Assembly: GCA_934502885.1 (NCBI GenBank)
Contig: CAKSUT010000001.1
Location: 1 to 64,000, forward strand
DNA: 64,000 bases
Direction of reading: 5' to 3'
From: an uncultured Eubacteriales bacterium
GTDB taxonomy: Bacteria > Bacillota > Clostridia > Oscillospirales > CAG-382
The notes under the pieces: model-generated
Databases searched by the model: none
What the model was told of the DNA's origin: nothing
Seen by the model: the letters and a program-made list of their open reading frames with translations, nothing else
Part shown: positions 7,533-16,275 of the stretch, in pieces
Layout of the letters: every line of letters begins with the position of its first letter
How positions within the stretch are numbered: position 1 is the stretch's first letter
Position numbers and translations under genes: made by a program

Positions 7533-8725
7533 TTTTCGTCACCTCCGCCGATATTGTCGAGATCCTCGTATTCTCCGAGCTGTGCGTCGATGGAGTCTAT
7601 GTCGGAGGTAACGTTATTTAGTTCGTTCCTGAGCTCTTTCAGCTTTTCGTCTGCGTCGTCGCCCTGCGTTATGAGAGAGGCGATACGCTCCTTAATTACA
7701 TCGCGGCGTTTTACAAGGCGCTCTCTGCGGCGTGAAATAACGGCCGCTTCACCGTCTCCCTCGCCCTCTTCGATATCTCTTATACCGTTTCCGTCGGAGT
7801 CGCCGAACTCATCATATGAGTAGCCTCCGTCGTTTCCTATATTGCTGAACTTTTCGACTATGGAATTGAATATTCCCTCTCCTTCTTTTATGCCGTCGTC
7901 GGGGAACATTTCGCCTGCGGTCTCGGACTTATCACCTTTTGCCGCTTCTGTATCTGCATTTTCGGCAGCGGTCACGGAAGTCTCATTGTCTTCCGCACTG
8001 TTCGACGACTTCTTATCTGCTTCGGTATCGCCGAAAAACTCGTTGGACGAAATACCTATCGTATCGCTTATCACACAGCCGTCGTCGATTGTGATAACTC
8101 TCTTGTGATACTGTTCGACAAGCTCTTTTGCGTGGGTTACGACGATAACAGTTTTATTATGCTCGGAAATTTTAACGAGAAGATCCATTATCTCCTTTGC
8201 AAGACGGAAGTCGAGGTTGCCCGTCGGCTCGTCCGCAACTATTACGGAGGGGTTGTTAACTATCGCTCTCGCGACGCAAAGTCTCTGCTTTTCACCGCCG
8301 GAAAGCTCCTTCGGCATAACCTTTTCTTTGCCCGTAAGTCCGACTATTTCAAGAGCCACGGGGACTCTCGCTTTTATACGTCTTGCCGGTTCTCCCAAAA
8401 CCTCCATCGCAAAAGCGACATTTTCGTAAACGGTCTTGTTCTGGAAGAGTCTGAAATCCTGGAACACGAATCCCATTTTGCGTCTGAGATACGGAACTTT
8501 TCTGTCAGGGAGCTTATGAAGACGGTACTTATCAAAATATATTCTGCCCTCGGAGAGCTTTTCCTCTCTGAGAAGCAGTTTTGTGAGCGTTGTTTTTCCT
8601 GCGCCGGAAGGTCCCATTATAAATACAAATTCGCCGTCGTCTATAGTTATATTCAAGTCATTGAGGACATATTTTCTTCCGTCGTAGGTTTTCGATACAT
8701 TTTCAAATTTTATCAATGCACGCAC
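7529..8725 (-). CDS. ftsE: Cell division ATP-binding protein FtsE with an unusual long C-terminal extension
   Basis: Residues 1-220 are a complete FtsE ABC ATPase: Walker A GPSGAGKT (38-45), Q-loop VFQD (87-90), signature LSGGEKQR (141-148), Walker B VIVADEP (161-167) and switch His198. FtsE proteins are normally about 220-240 residues; this one runs to 398. Residues about 222-330 are very acidic and low in complexity, and 330-390 form a charged probable coiled coil (RRRERLVKRRDVIKERI onward). The gene is intact and overlaps ftsX by 4 bases. The tail may contact cytoplasmic division proteins such as FtsZ or act as a regulatory arm; this is inference. The extension is in frame with no sign of a recent frameshift. 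Confidence 0.93.
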   Translation of the reverse strand: MRALIKFENVSKTYDGRKYVLNDLNITIDDGEFVFIMGPSGAGKTTLTKLLLREEKLSEGRIYFDKYRLHKLPDRKVPYLRRKMGFVFQDFRLFQNKTVYENVAFAMEVLGEPARRIKARVPVALEIVGLTGKEKVMPKELSGGEKQRLCVARAIVNNPSVIVADEPTGNLDFRLAKEIMDLLVKISEHNKTVIVVTHAKELVEQYHKRVITIDDGCVISDTIGISSNEFFGDTEADKKSSNSAEDNETSVTAAENADTEAAKGDKSETAGEMFPDDGIKEGEGIFNSIVEKFSNIGNDGGYSYDEFGDSDGNGIRDIEEGEGDGEAAVISRRRERLVKRRDVIKERIASLITQGDDADEKLKELRNELNNVTSDIDSIDAQLGEYEDLDNIGGGDEK

Positions 8726-8788
8726 CTCGACTTTCTGTTATTTTTGCACGTTTTCACGTTATATGCGTTTCCTTTGTCATTCTTAAGC

Positions 8789-8829
8789 GCGGCTCGATAA
8801 AAGCCGCACAGACATACATCGTTATTATA
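8789..8829 (-). promoter_or_regulatory. Promoter region and 5' UTR hairpin of the ftsEX cluster
   Basis: On the minus strand a TATAAT -10 box (8824-8829) stands about 95 bases before the ftsE start; the -35 region 17 bases further up is TTTCAA, a weak match. Between promoter and gene lies a GC-rich hairpin (GCGGCT / AGCCGC, 8789-8807) without a T-run, so it is more likely a UTR structure than a terminator. Otherwise the 276 bases between ftsE and the methyltransferase gene hold only the terminator listed next. Confidence 0.55.
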
Positions 8830-8960
8830 CCATATATGACGTTTCGTTGAAACGAAATTGTGTGAATTGAGCTGTTTTATTTTGTAAACTTTGGTGAAAG
8901 GTCGGAAAAGCCTGTGTGATGTTTTTGTGAAATCATCCGTTTGAACGTAAATCACGTCAA

Positions 8961-8994
8961 GCAAAACAATCCGCACTCCGAAAAGAGTACGGAT
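8961..8994 (-). terminator. Terminator of the SGNH-thiI-cinA-methyltransferase operon
   Basis: Minus-strand stem ATCCGTACTC / GAGTGCGGAT with a 6-nt loop, followed by TGTTTTGC. The T-run is short, so this is a moderate candidate, placed 8 bases beyond the methyltransferase stop. Confidence 0.6.
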
Positions 8995-9001
8995 CGTATA
9001 A

Positions 9002-10219
9002 TCAGTCTTTTATGAAATCCTTATCCTCTTCGATAAGTCGAAGCAGTGTATGTTCAAACGACAGCTCGGAGCGCATTTTTTCGAATTCCGTCGCAACCCT
9101 CTCTCTGTCCTCACGGCGCACGTCCCTCTTTCTCGCACGAATAAGGAGGTTTTTCGGGGAATGCGCTATATCTATAAACTCGAGAAGCTCCGTTCTGTAT
9201 CCGCAATACTCCAAAAGCTTTGCGCGGACGGTATCGGTGACGAGTGCCGACAGGCGTTCCTTTATTATACCGTATCCGCACATTGCGGAGAGCTTATCGG
9301 CTTTCAGTGAACCGTTCACCTCGTGCTGGCAGCAGGGGACGGAAAAGATGTAATCCGCTCCCCATTTTATCGAATTATAGAGTGCGTAGTCGGTTGCGGT
9401 ATCGCAGGCATGGAGGGTTATGACGATATCGGGCTTGAAGCCTGCGCTGTAATCCTTTATGTCTCCGCAGAAAAAATGAAGCGTTTCATAACCGTATTTT
9501 CTCGCCGCCTCGTTGCAATGCTCTATGACGTCATTCTTTAAGTCGAGACCGACCACGTTCACCTTCTTGCCGAGAATTTTCGTGAAGTAGTGGTATAGAA
9601 CGAATGTAAGATACGACTTTCCGCAACCGAAATCAATAATGTTGAAGCAATCGCGGCTGTCGTTTTTGACCGCGTCGTTCACAAGCTCGACAAAGCGGTT
9701 TATCTGCTTCCATTTGTCGTACATTCTGTTTACGACCTTGCCGTCTGCGGTTATGACGCCGAGGTCGTGAAGAACCGGGATATACGTTCCCTCAGGGAGA
9801 ATATAATTCTTCGTGCGGTTGTGGTCGAAAACGACTTTTACCGCATTTTCGGCAATCCGCTTTTCGGTAAAAAGAACCTTTCCCTTTTTCGAGAGCTTCA
9901 GCGCAACACTTTTTTTCACGCCGTCGCGGACAGTTTCTCCGTCAAGCTGGCGAAAATCGGTTGTGAGAAGGTCATACAGTTTTTCACGGAGTTTATCGGG
10001 TTCAAGGTTTTCGTGGAAACACTGCTTATCGGTGAAGCACTCAAGCTGATACACTTCTTTACCTGAGACGGAAATCCGCCGTGCCGTTATCTTATTGTAC
10101 TTTGCGGCGGCATTTCTCTTATTGCTCACCGTGAGCTTTGTTACGCCGTCAAACGACGGTGAGGCGAGTATATCGCGAAGCTCGGCGTTGTATGTTTTCG
10201 TTTCTGCGTCCATTATCAA
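9002..10219 (-). CDS. Class I SAM-dependent methyltransferase (Methyltransf_32-like)
   Basis: A 405-residue protein. The N-terminal half (1-150) is a basic beta-rich domain of unknown fold and includes a Cys-His pair in FTDKQCFHENL. The C-terminal half is a Rossmann methyltransferase: motif I is FNIIDFGCGKSYLTFVLYHYF, split here as IIDFGCGKSYL plus the following strand, the acidic loop is VVGLDLKNDVI, and SVPCCQHEV follows. This pattern fits the family that contains eukaryotic METTL25-like and bacterial rRNA/tRNA methyltransferase candidates. The substrate is unknown; RNA is plausible given the neighbouring thiI tRNA-modification gene. Last gene of its operon, starting 6 bases after cinA. Confidence 0.85.
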   Translation of the reverse strand: MIMDAETKTYNAELRDILASPSFDGVTKLTVSNKRNAAAKYNKITARRISVSGKEVYQLECFTDKQCFHENLEPDKLREKLYDLLTTDFRQLDGETVRDGVKKSVALKLSKKGKVLFTEKRIAENAVKVVFDHNRTKNYILPEGTYIPVLHDLGVITADGKVVNRMYDKWKQINRFVELVNDAVKNDSRDCFNIIDFGCGKSYLTFVLYHYFTKILGKKVNVVGLDLKNDVIEHCNEAARKYGYETLHFFCGDIKDYSAGFKPDIVITLHACDTATDYALYNSIKWGADYIFSVPCCQHEVNGSLKADKLSAMCGYGIIKERLSALVTDTVRAKLLEYCGYRTELLEFIDIAHSPKNLLIRARKRDVRREDRERVATEFEKMRSELSFEHTLLRLIEEDKDFIKD

Positions 10220-10225
10220 TTTTCC

Positions 10226-11476
10226 TTATTGTTGTTTTTCGGCGTACTTGAGTGCTTCAAAGAGTGCATTCGACGACGCAAGCAAACGTATATTCGCTCT
10301 GTCGTCCGCTCTTCCTCTTCCGAGAAGGAGTTTTTTTACGTTGATGCCGTCCTTTGTTCCGACCGCAAGGTACACAAGTCCGACGGGCTTTTCCCCGCTT
10401 CCGCCTCCGGGACCGGCAAGACCTGTTGTGCAGACTGCGACATCCGCACTCGAAAGTCGAAGAAGTCCCTCCGCCATTTCACGCGCCGTCTCTTTTGACA
10501 CTGCGCCGTATTTTTCGAGAGTTTCGTGCTTCACGCCGAGTATCTTTTCTTTGGCTTCGTTGGCATACGTACAAACGCCGTAGCCGAACATTGCGGACGA
10601 ACCGGGAATATCGGTGATTCTCTTTGAGATAAGTCCGCCGGTACAGGATTCTGCGCTTGCAAGAGCAAGTCCCTTTTCGGCAAAGGTTTTAACAACGGCA
10701 TTTTCGAGTGAAACCGCATCAACGCCGTAGACAAAATCTCCGATGATTTTCTTTATCTTTTCGACAATGGGAGCGATAAGCTTCTTCGCACGTTCTCTAT
10801 TCTCTGCTCTTGCGGTAACTCTAACACGCACCTCGCCGTCATTCACATACGGTGCGACCGTGGGATTGTCGCCGGAGGTCATGATATCACGGAGTTTTTC
10901 TTCAACCGACGATTCACCCATACCGAAGATGTTGACGTTTTCCGAGACAAGCACCTCTGTTGAATTGCGAAGAAGGTACGGCAGAACCTCGTCGTCAAAC
11001 ATCGGCTTCATTTCCTTGGGCGGTCCGGGAAGCATTACGACGGTTTTTCCGTCGCTTTCTATGGCACAGCCCGGAGCCGTTCCGAAGTTGTTCTCAAACA
11101 CGGCTGCCCCCTCCGGCATGAGAGCCTGCTTCATATTGTTGGGAGTGGGAACACGGTCGGTTCTCGCAAAGTATGCGAGTATTCTCTTTTCGGACTCTTC
11201 GTGACGGACGAGCTTTTTGCCCATGACAGAGCTTACGGTCTCCTTTGTCATATCGTCGTAGGTCGGTCCGAGTCCGCCTGTCATAACTACGATATCGCTT
11301 CTTCCGAGAGCGTCCGCAAGAGCTTCTCTGAGTCTTCCGTCATTGTCTCCGACAACGGTGTGGTGGTACACGAATATGCCGTTTTCCGAAAGCTTCTTGG
11401 AAAGATACGCGGCGTTTGTGTTGACAATATCGCCGATAAGAAGCTCCGTTCCGACGCAGAGTATTTCCGCTTTCAT
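10226..11476 (-). CDS. cinA: CinA-family protein (putative nicotinamide mononucleotide deamidase / competence-damage protein)
   Basis: A 416-residue, full-length two-domain CinA. Residues 1-165 are the MoCF-biosynthesis-like domain (VGTELLIGDIVNTNAAYL, MTGGLGPTYDDMTKE, MLPGPPKEM) linked in some members to ADP-ribose pyrophosphatase activity. Residues about 255-416 are the CinA C-terminal domain (ASAESCTGGLISKRIT, TTGLAGPGGG) that deamidates NMN in characterised homologues. Known role: pyridine nucleotide salvage; in some species it is co-expressed with recA. The start overlaps the thiI stop by one base (TGATG), so the two genes are translationally coupled. Confidence 0.94.
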   Translation of the reverse strand: MKAEILCVGTELLIGDIVNTNAAYLSKKLSENGIFVYHHTVVGDNDGRLREALADALGRSDIVVMTGGLGPTYDDMTKETVSSVMGKKLVRHEESEKRILAYFARTDRVPTPNNMKQALMPEGAAVFENNFGTAPGCAIESDGKTVVMLPGPPKEMKPMFDDEVLPYLLRNSTEVLVSENVNIFGMGESSVEEKLRDIMTSGDNPTVAPYVNDGEVRVRVTARAENRERAKKLIAPIVEKIKKIIGDFVYGVDAVSLENAVVKTFAEKGLALASAESCTGGLISKRITDIPGSSAMFGYGVCTYANEAKEKILGVKHETLEKYGAVSKETAREMAEGLLRLSSADVAVCTTGLAGPGGGSGEKPVGLVYLAVGTKDGINVKKLLLGRGRADDRANIRLLASSNALFEALKYAEKQQ

Positions 11477-12681
11477 CAGTCGCTCATCTCCTCATCTTTA
11501 TCGTCTAGAGACGTCCATTTATGGCAGCGTGACTCAAGCGCTTCTTTTACGAGAGCGTCAACGTCAAGCTTCTGCTCCTCGGCGATTATGTTTTCAAGCA
11601 CAGGCTTTGTTGTTGGGTGTCTCGGAGTGAACACCGTACAACAGTCCTCATACGGGAGTATTGAGGTCTCGAACGTGCCTATCTTTCTTGCGACCTTGAC
11701 AATCTCCTCTTTGTCCATCGCTATAAGCGGACGGAACATCGGTATTCTTTCAAGGGCATTGTTTGTAACGGCAATTGCACTCATAGTCTGGCTTGCGACC
11801 TGCGCCAAACTCTCGCCGGTTATGAGCGCGCCTGCCTTTGCGCGCGCCGCAATTTTCTCCGCTATTCTCATCATAAAGCGGCGGAGAATAAGGGTAAAGT
11901 ACTCCTCGCGGCAGTTGCGCATTATTTCCTCCTGGATGTGCGTGAGGGAGACGATATTCACCATGATATCTCCGCAGTAAAGCGACATTATTCTCGCAAG
12001 GTCTATAACCTTATCCCTCGCCATTTCGCTTGTGTAGGGATAGCTTTCAAAGTGGAGAGCCTCGATATTGACGCCTCTTTTAGCCATGAGATAGCCGGCA
12101 ACCGGGCTGTCTATACCGCCGGACAAGAGAAGAAGTCCCTTGCCTGACGTTCCTTTCGGCATACCGCCCGCACCCTCGACGGCACCGCTGTGAAGATATG
12201 CGCCGAAATCGCGTATCTCGACTCTCACGGTCACATTGGGATTGTTTACGTCAACCCTAAGATGCGGATATGCGGAAAGTATCGCACCGCCGCACTCTGC
12301 GCTTATCTCGGGCGACTTCAGAGGAAAGCTCTTGTCGGAACGCTTCGCTTCGACCTTGAAAGTCTTTGCCTTTTGAAGCGTTTCGGAAAGATAGAGCGGA
12401 AGCGCCTCTTCTATTACGTCCATATTCTTCTCGACGCACGCCGCACGGCATACCGCGACAATGCCGAATATTCTGCGCGCCGCCTCAAAAGCCTTGTCCA
12501 TATCTTCGGATTCGGTGAGCGGAGAAATATATATCGTTGACTGCGCACGCTTTACCTCGAATTTCCCGACGTGCTTCATTTTCTCCTCGGCGTCCTTGAG
12601 AAGCTGATTCTCAAAATAGGACTTGTTGAGTCCTTTCAGTATCAGCTCTCCGTATTTTAAAAGTATTACTTCGTTGAACAT
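11476..12681 (-). CDS. thiI: tRNA 4-thiouridine sulfurtransferase ThiI, without rhodanese domain
   Basis: A 401-residue ThiI. Residues 1-60 are the NFLD domain (LLKYGELILKGLN), 60-165 the THUMP RNA-binding domain, and 180-390 the PP-loop ATPase with SGGIDS at 187-192. Known: it adenylates U8 of tRNA and transfers sulfur to make 4-thiouridine; enterobacterial ThiI has an extra C-terminal rhodanese domain, which is absent here as in most Firmicutes, so sulfur must come directly from a cysteine desulfurase such as NifZ. No desulfurase gene is next to it. Co-transcribed with cinA downstream. Confidence 0.95.
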   Translation of the reverse strand: MFNEVILLKYGELILKGLNKSYFENQLLKDAEEKMKHVGKFEVKRAQSTIYISPLTESEDMDKAFEAARRIFGIVAVCRAACVEKNMDVIEEALPLYLSETLQKAKTFKVEAKRSDKSFPLKSPEISAECGGAILSAYPHLRVDVNNPNVTVRVEIRDFGAYLHSGAVEGAGGMPKGTSGKGLLLLSGGIDSPVAGYLMAKRGVNIEALHFESYPYTSEMARDKVIDLARIMSLYCGDIMVNIVSLTHIQEEIMRNCREEYFTLILRRFMMRIAEKIAARAKAGALITGESLAQVASQTMSAIAVTNNALERIPMFRPLIAMDKEEIVKVARKIGTFETSILPYEDCCTVFTPRHPTTKPVLENIIAEEQKLDVDALVKEALESRCHKWTSLDDKDEEMSD

Positions 12682-12714
12682 CTGTGTATTTCCTTTCAGC
12701 TTTGCATTTTACGT

Positions 12715-13266
12715 TTACATTTCGACCCCGTCGTCTGGGTCGTCGCTCGGTGTGTTCTCCTCTTCCTTTTGCGCAAGGCAATTGTTTATGACGGAATTAA
12801 GCGCGCAGACAAACTCCCCGTTCGGTTCAAAGGTAAGAAGCGCGTTCTTTCCGTTGAACTCGAAAAGATACACGAACGGGTCGCGAAGACGCATGGTTTT
12901 GCAGTAGTTGAACATTATATCGGGTTTCGGGAGAGTACTCTTTTTCTCGTTGTACTCGCTCTTGCTCATCACCTCGGCAAGGGAGTACGAAAGATCGAGA
13001 GAGCCGAGAGGCACAATCTTCCTTCCGACTATTTTGTCTATGCAGAGGTTTCTGTCGTCAAAGGCGTATTTGTACTCGGAAAGTATATATTTTACGTAAA
13101 CCTGCACGGCGCAAACTGCAAATACGACCGCTGAAAGCTGGGGAATCCACGGTGAAATGCTTTTGTTTGCAAACATTGCCGCACTCACCGCCGTAAGTGC
13201 CAAAAACAGAGTAAACGCCGCGAGCGCCGGTCTTTTGTCGCCTTTGGGGCTGTATTTCATTCGCAC
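12715..13266 (-). CDS. Small membrane protein with two N-terminal helices and a PH-like soluble domain
   Basis: A 183-residue protein. Two hydrophobic segments (about 13-33 and 38-60) are followed by a beta-rich domain (SEYKYAFDDRNLCIDKIVG...PLGSLDLSYSL) similar in layout to membrane-anchored bacterial PH/YcxB-type domains, and by an acidic tail. No catalytic motif is visible and the function is unknown. Its first 10 bases overlap the end of the SGNH hydrolase gene, and thiI follows after 33 bases, so it belongs to this operon. Confidence 0.7.
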   Translation of the reverse strand: MRMKYSPKGDKRPALAAFTLFLALTAVSAAMFANKSISPWIPQLSAVVFAVCAVQVYVKYILSEYKYAFDDRNLCIDKIVGRKIVPLGSLDLSYSLAEVMSKSEYNEKKSTLPKPDIMFNYCKTMRLRDPFVYLFEFNGKNALLTFEPNGEFVCALNSVINNCLAQKEEENTPSDDPDDGVEM

Positions 13267-14384
13267 AGTACCGCACTCCTTTCAAGCGCTTTCGCAAGAG
13301 TTTCTGCAATGCTTCTCGCCATACACCAAAAGCCGAGATCGTTCGGGTGACAGCCGTCAAAGGTACAGATTGCCAGATCAACACCTTCCTTGCGGAACAT
13401 TGTTTCGCCGTCGATAAAGTACACGTTGCGGTCGCCTTTGGCAAGTGCGTTTGAGTATGTGGTGTAGATTATTCTTCTGCGGAGTGCGCCGTCTCTTTCA
13501 ACGCAGAGATAATCGGGTTTTGACATGAATATAACCGGCAAAGTCGGAAATTTCTCACGAAGCTCACGGAAAAACGGCTCATGCGTGTTGCGCAAAAACT
13601 CGGGGTCGGGAGCGTTGTGGTCATAGTCGTACACAAAAGCCGACATATCGAGAGTTTTAATATATTCGAGAACCGGTTTCTGCGCGCGGCAGCTTCCGGA
13701 AAAGCCGAGGTTGATGTAGTCGCAGTCGAGCATATGCGACACCTGCGCTTCGTAGGTTGAAGCAGGTCTTGACGCACGTATTCCCTGGGTTATTGACGAG
13801 CCGAAGAAAACGACCGGCTTTGCGACGGAATACGGTTTCGGCGGAAGAATTGCGGCGTCTGAAGACACGCCTATTTTGAGCATTTTCGTTTCGCAGTAGT
13901 GAGGGAAAAGTATCTCGATTTCTTTTTTGCCGCTCATGAGCGTTACATACTTTCCGCAGTAAAGAGAGGCTTTGCGTTCACGGTAGGTTAAAGACTCTCC
14001 GTCCGAGGTCATTGGCGAATCGCAGGGTACATTGTTTCTCATTGCGTGGTAGCTCTGCATATATCCGTCGGCGTACTTCACGCGCACGTCGAAGCCGTAT
14101 TTTTCCTCAAACGCGCCGACAGCGGCAGTCTTTCCGAGTACCGCAAGGCGGTTTGAAGCGGTGATGAAACGCACACGCACTCCGGTTGAAATGTGCCTCA
14201 AATCGTCAACGCCGTCGCCGCATATGCAGTCGTGCGGAAGTCTTATGAAGTCCTTTGCGTACACGCCGTTTTCCACGCGCGTACCGTAAAGCTTTATCGG
14301 TTCCTCCGTGCAATCGACAAAACGCAGGCCGTCCGGGCATCCGTCGATTTTTTCCTTTATGCTTTCGTATGTCATATTTTCCAT
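13257..14384 (-). CDS. SGNH/GDSL-type hydrolase with N-terminal beta-sandwich domain
   Basis: A 375-residue, apparently cytoplasmic protein (no signal peptide). Residues about 40-170 form a beta-rich domain as in carbohydrate esterase 2/3-like SGNH proteins. Residues 190-375 are the hydrolase: block I FFGSSITQG with likely nucleophile Ser197, block II NLGFSGS, and block V DGCHPND supplying the catalytic Asp and His. Known: this family deacetylates carbohydrates or cleaves esters. The substrate is unknown. It is the first gene of a five-gene operon. Confidence 0.82.
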   Translation of the reverse strand: MENMTYESIKEKIDGCPDGLRFVDCTEEPIKLYGTRVENGVYAKDFIRLPHDCICGDGVDDLRHISTGVRVRFITASNRLAVLGKTAAVGAFEEKYGFDVRVKYADGYMQSYHAMRNNVPCDSPMTSDGESLTYRERKASLYCGKYVTLMSGKKEIEILFPHYCETKMLKIGVSSDAAILPPKPYSVAKPVVFFGSSITQGIRASRPASTYEAQVSHMLDCDYINLGFSGSCRAQKPVLEYIKTLDMSAFVYDYDHNAPDPEFLRNTHEPFFRELREKFPTLPVIFMSKPDYLCVERDGALRRRIIYTTYSNALAKGDRNVYFIDGETMFRKEGVDLAICTFDGCHPNDLGFWCMARSIAETLAKALERSAVLCE

Positions 14385-14422
14385 AGTATCCGTCCTTTCG
14401 GGTTACAAAAAACCGCATTATG

Positions 14423-14451
14423 AGTATACCACAATGCCGCAGAGTTTTCAA
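14423..14451 (-). promoter_or_regulatory. Promoter of the SGNH-thiI-cinA operon
   Basis: Minus-strand TTGAAA (-35, 14446-14451) and TATACT (-10, 14423-14428) with 17-bp spacing, about 40 bases before the SGNH start codon, which is preceded by a GAAAGGA ribosome binding site. Confidence 0.75.
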
Positions 14452-14480
14452 GTACAAATTGTTATATTTGAATAAAACGG

Positions 14481-14518
14481 AAAAAATCCCGGAAGCGGTG
14501 CGAAACCGTTTCCGGGAC
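14481..14518 (-). terminator. Rho-independent terminator of the symporter gene
   Basis: Minus-strand stem TCCCGGAA...TTCCGGGA with internal CGGT/ACCG pairs, then six Ts. It ends 17 bases past the stop codon of the putP-like gene. Confidence 0.9.
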
Positions 14519-14534
14519 AGTATCATTTTCTTAA

Positions 14535-16043
14535 TCAGTCAACGTTCTTGCAAGCCGCATCGAACATATCGCAGATTTCCTTTGAGGGAGCTTTGTCAAC
14601 AAGCGATACGACGACAGCCGCAACAAATCCGCAGATGAAGCCGGGGATAATTTCGTAAACGCCCGTGCTTGCGGAGAGGAATACAAGCCAGAGAACGTCA
14701 ACGACCGCACCGACGAATACGCCGGCAACAGCGCCCTTGTATGTAAGACGCTTCCAGAAGAGCGAGAGAAGGATTACGGGTCCGAAGGACGAACCGAAGC
14801 CTGCCCATGCGTTCTCAACCATGTTCATGATAGCCTGTGCGCCCTCAGCCTTACTGCTTGCGATAAAGAAAGCGACAACGGAAATGATGAGAACGACTAT
14901 CTGACCGACAATCTGTATCTCCTTATCGGAGGCGTTCTTTCTGAACACGGGCTTATAGATGTCAACCGTGAACGAGGACGACGCAACGAGAAGCTGAGAG
15001 TCAGCCGTTGACATAGATGCGGCGATAATCGCCGAAAGAAGAAGTCCTGCGATAAACGATGGGAACACACGTCTTGCGAGAGCGATGAATATGAGCTTCT
15101 GGTTTCCTGCGGCGAGAAGCTCCTCGCCTATGCCGACGGTCATTCTGCCGAGGTATGCGATAACTATAGTTGCCGCAAGGGAAAGTATTACCCAGATTAT
15201 AGCGACGGTTGCACTCTTTTTAATCATGGAGGGCTTTTCAATGGACATAAATCTTACGATTATGTGAGGCATACCGAAGTAGCCGAGACCCCAGCCGAGA
15301 CCGGAGATGATTTCCTTCCACGATGCGCTGAAGAAGTTTGCGGTAAACGCACACTCAGAACCGTCGGGAGCGATAACCGTCTTTGTGAGAAGTGTGGGGT
15401 CAAGCTCAAGGATATTCGCAACGCAAATCGGCACCGCGAGGATTGCCACGAGCATGAGAAGTCCCTGGAAGAAGTCGGTCCAGCAGACTGCGTTGAAGCC
15501 GCCGAGGAAAGTGTAAACGATGATGATAAGCGCAAAGATTATCATTGCCGTCGAAGAATCAAGGCTCGGGAAGAGAGTTGTGAACACCGACGTTCCGGCA
15601 ACGAATGCCGACGCAACGTAGATTGTGAAGAACACGAGGAATATAATCGCACTGATTACCTGAAGCGTGCGACTCTTGGTGAGGAAGCGGTTGGAGAGGT
15701 ACTGCGGCACGGTTATCGAGTCGCCCGCAACCTTTGAGAAGCATCTGAGACGCTTTGCAACGAATATCCAGTTGAGCGCCGTACCGATTGCAAGACCGAT
15801 ACCTATCCACGCCTTGCCGAAGCCGAAGGCAAGTATGCTTCCGGGAAGTCCCATGAGAAGCCATGCGCTCATGTCGGACGCCTGCGCACTCATTGCCGTT
15901 ACCCACGGACCCATTTTTCTTCCGCCGAGGAAGTATTCCTTTTCACCGGTGCTGTTCTTCGACTTTACGAAGAAGTAGACGCCGATAGCTACCATTGCGA
16001 CAAAATATATTACAACCGCCGCAACTTCAGCATAGTTTACCAT
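14535..16043 (-). CDS. putP: Sodium/proline symporter family protein (PutP-like, SSS family)
   Basis: A 502-residue integral membrane protein of normal length for the sodium:solute symporter family, with about 12-13 hydrophobic segments. Recognisable features include the N-terminal VVIYFVAMVAIGVYFF helix, GPWVTAMSAQASDMSAWLLMG (the Na+/substrate region of helix 2, here split: MSAQASDMSAW), and AGLLLSAIIAASMSTADSQLLV in helix 8. These match PutP closely, so proline is the most likely substrate. It stands alone between a terminator and the TetR gene. The substrate assignment is by family resemblance only. Confidence 0.88.
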   Translation of the reverse strand: MVNYAEVAAVVIYFVAMVAIGVYFFVKSKNSTGEKEYFLGGRKMGPWVTAMSAQASDMSAWLLMGLPGSILAFGFGKAWIGIGLAIGTALNWIFVAKRLRCFSKVAGDSITVPQYLSNRFLTKSRTLQVISAIIFLVFFTIYVASAFVAGTSVFTTLFPSLDSSTAMIIFALIIIVYTFLGGFNAVCWTDFFQGLLMLVAILAVPICVANILELDPTLLTKTVIAPDGSECAFTANFFSASWKEIISGLGWGLGYFGMPHIIVRFMSIEKPSMIKKSATVAIIWVILSLAATIVIAYLGRMTVGIGEELLAAGNQKLIFIALARRVFPSFIAGLLLSAIIAASMSTADSQLLVASSSFTVDIYKPVFRKNASDKEIQIVGQIVVLIISVVAFFIASSKAEGAQAIMNMVENAWAGFGSSFGPVILLSLFWKRLTYKGAVAGVFVGAVVDVLWLVFLSASTGVYEIIPGFICGFVAAVVVSLVDKAPSKEICDMFDAACKNVD

Positions 16044-16075
16044 AATATGACCTCATTTCCTAAAGATTCCCTTAT

Positions 16076-16104
16076 ATCATATCACGTTATGAGGCAAAAC
16101 GCAA
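16076..16104 (-). promoter_or_regulatory. Putative promoter of the PutP-like symporter gene
   Basis: Minus-strand TTGCGT (16099-16104) and TATGAT (16076-16081), 17-bp spacing, about 33 bases upstream of the start codon. The -35 box is a moderate match. Confidence 0.5.
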
Positions 16105-16218
16105 TACAGAACAAAGTATAGACGATTGTCTGCACTTTTATGGTATATCGTGTCGAAATTTCGTGATATACAATAAAAATCCGGTTGTGCGATTTTTAGA
16201 CCGCAAAATAGACTTCAT

Positions 16219-16250
16219 CAAATGTTTACAATTGGATTTGTGAACATTTG
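16219..16250. repeat. Imperfect inverted repeat between TetR and putP-like genes
   Basis: CAAATGTTTA and TGAACATTTG form a 10-bp inverted repeat with one mismatch and a 12-nt spacer. It lies 26 bases after the TetR stop. There is no adjacent T-run, so it may be a regulator site or a weak terminator. The rest of the 232-base gap holds only the symporter promoter and another AT-rich dyad near 16143-16169. Confidence 0.45.
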
Positions 16251-16275
16251 ACTTGCAGATTCACAAAAAGTTAAT

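Noticed and set aside
8713..8976. 87-codon minus-strand open frame upstream of ftsE
   Set aside because: It covers the ftsE promoter and the preceding terminator and has no ribosome site.
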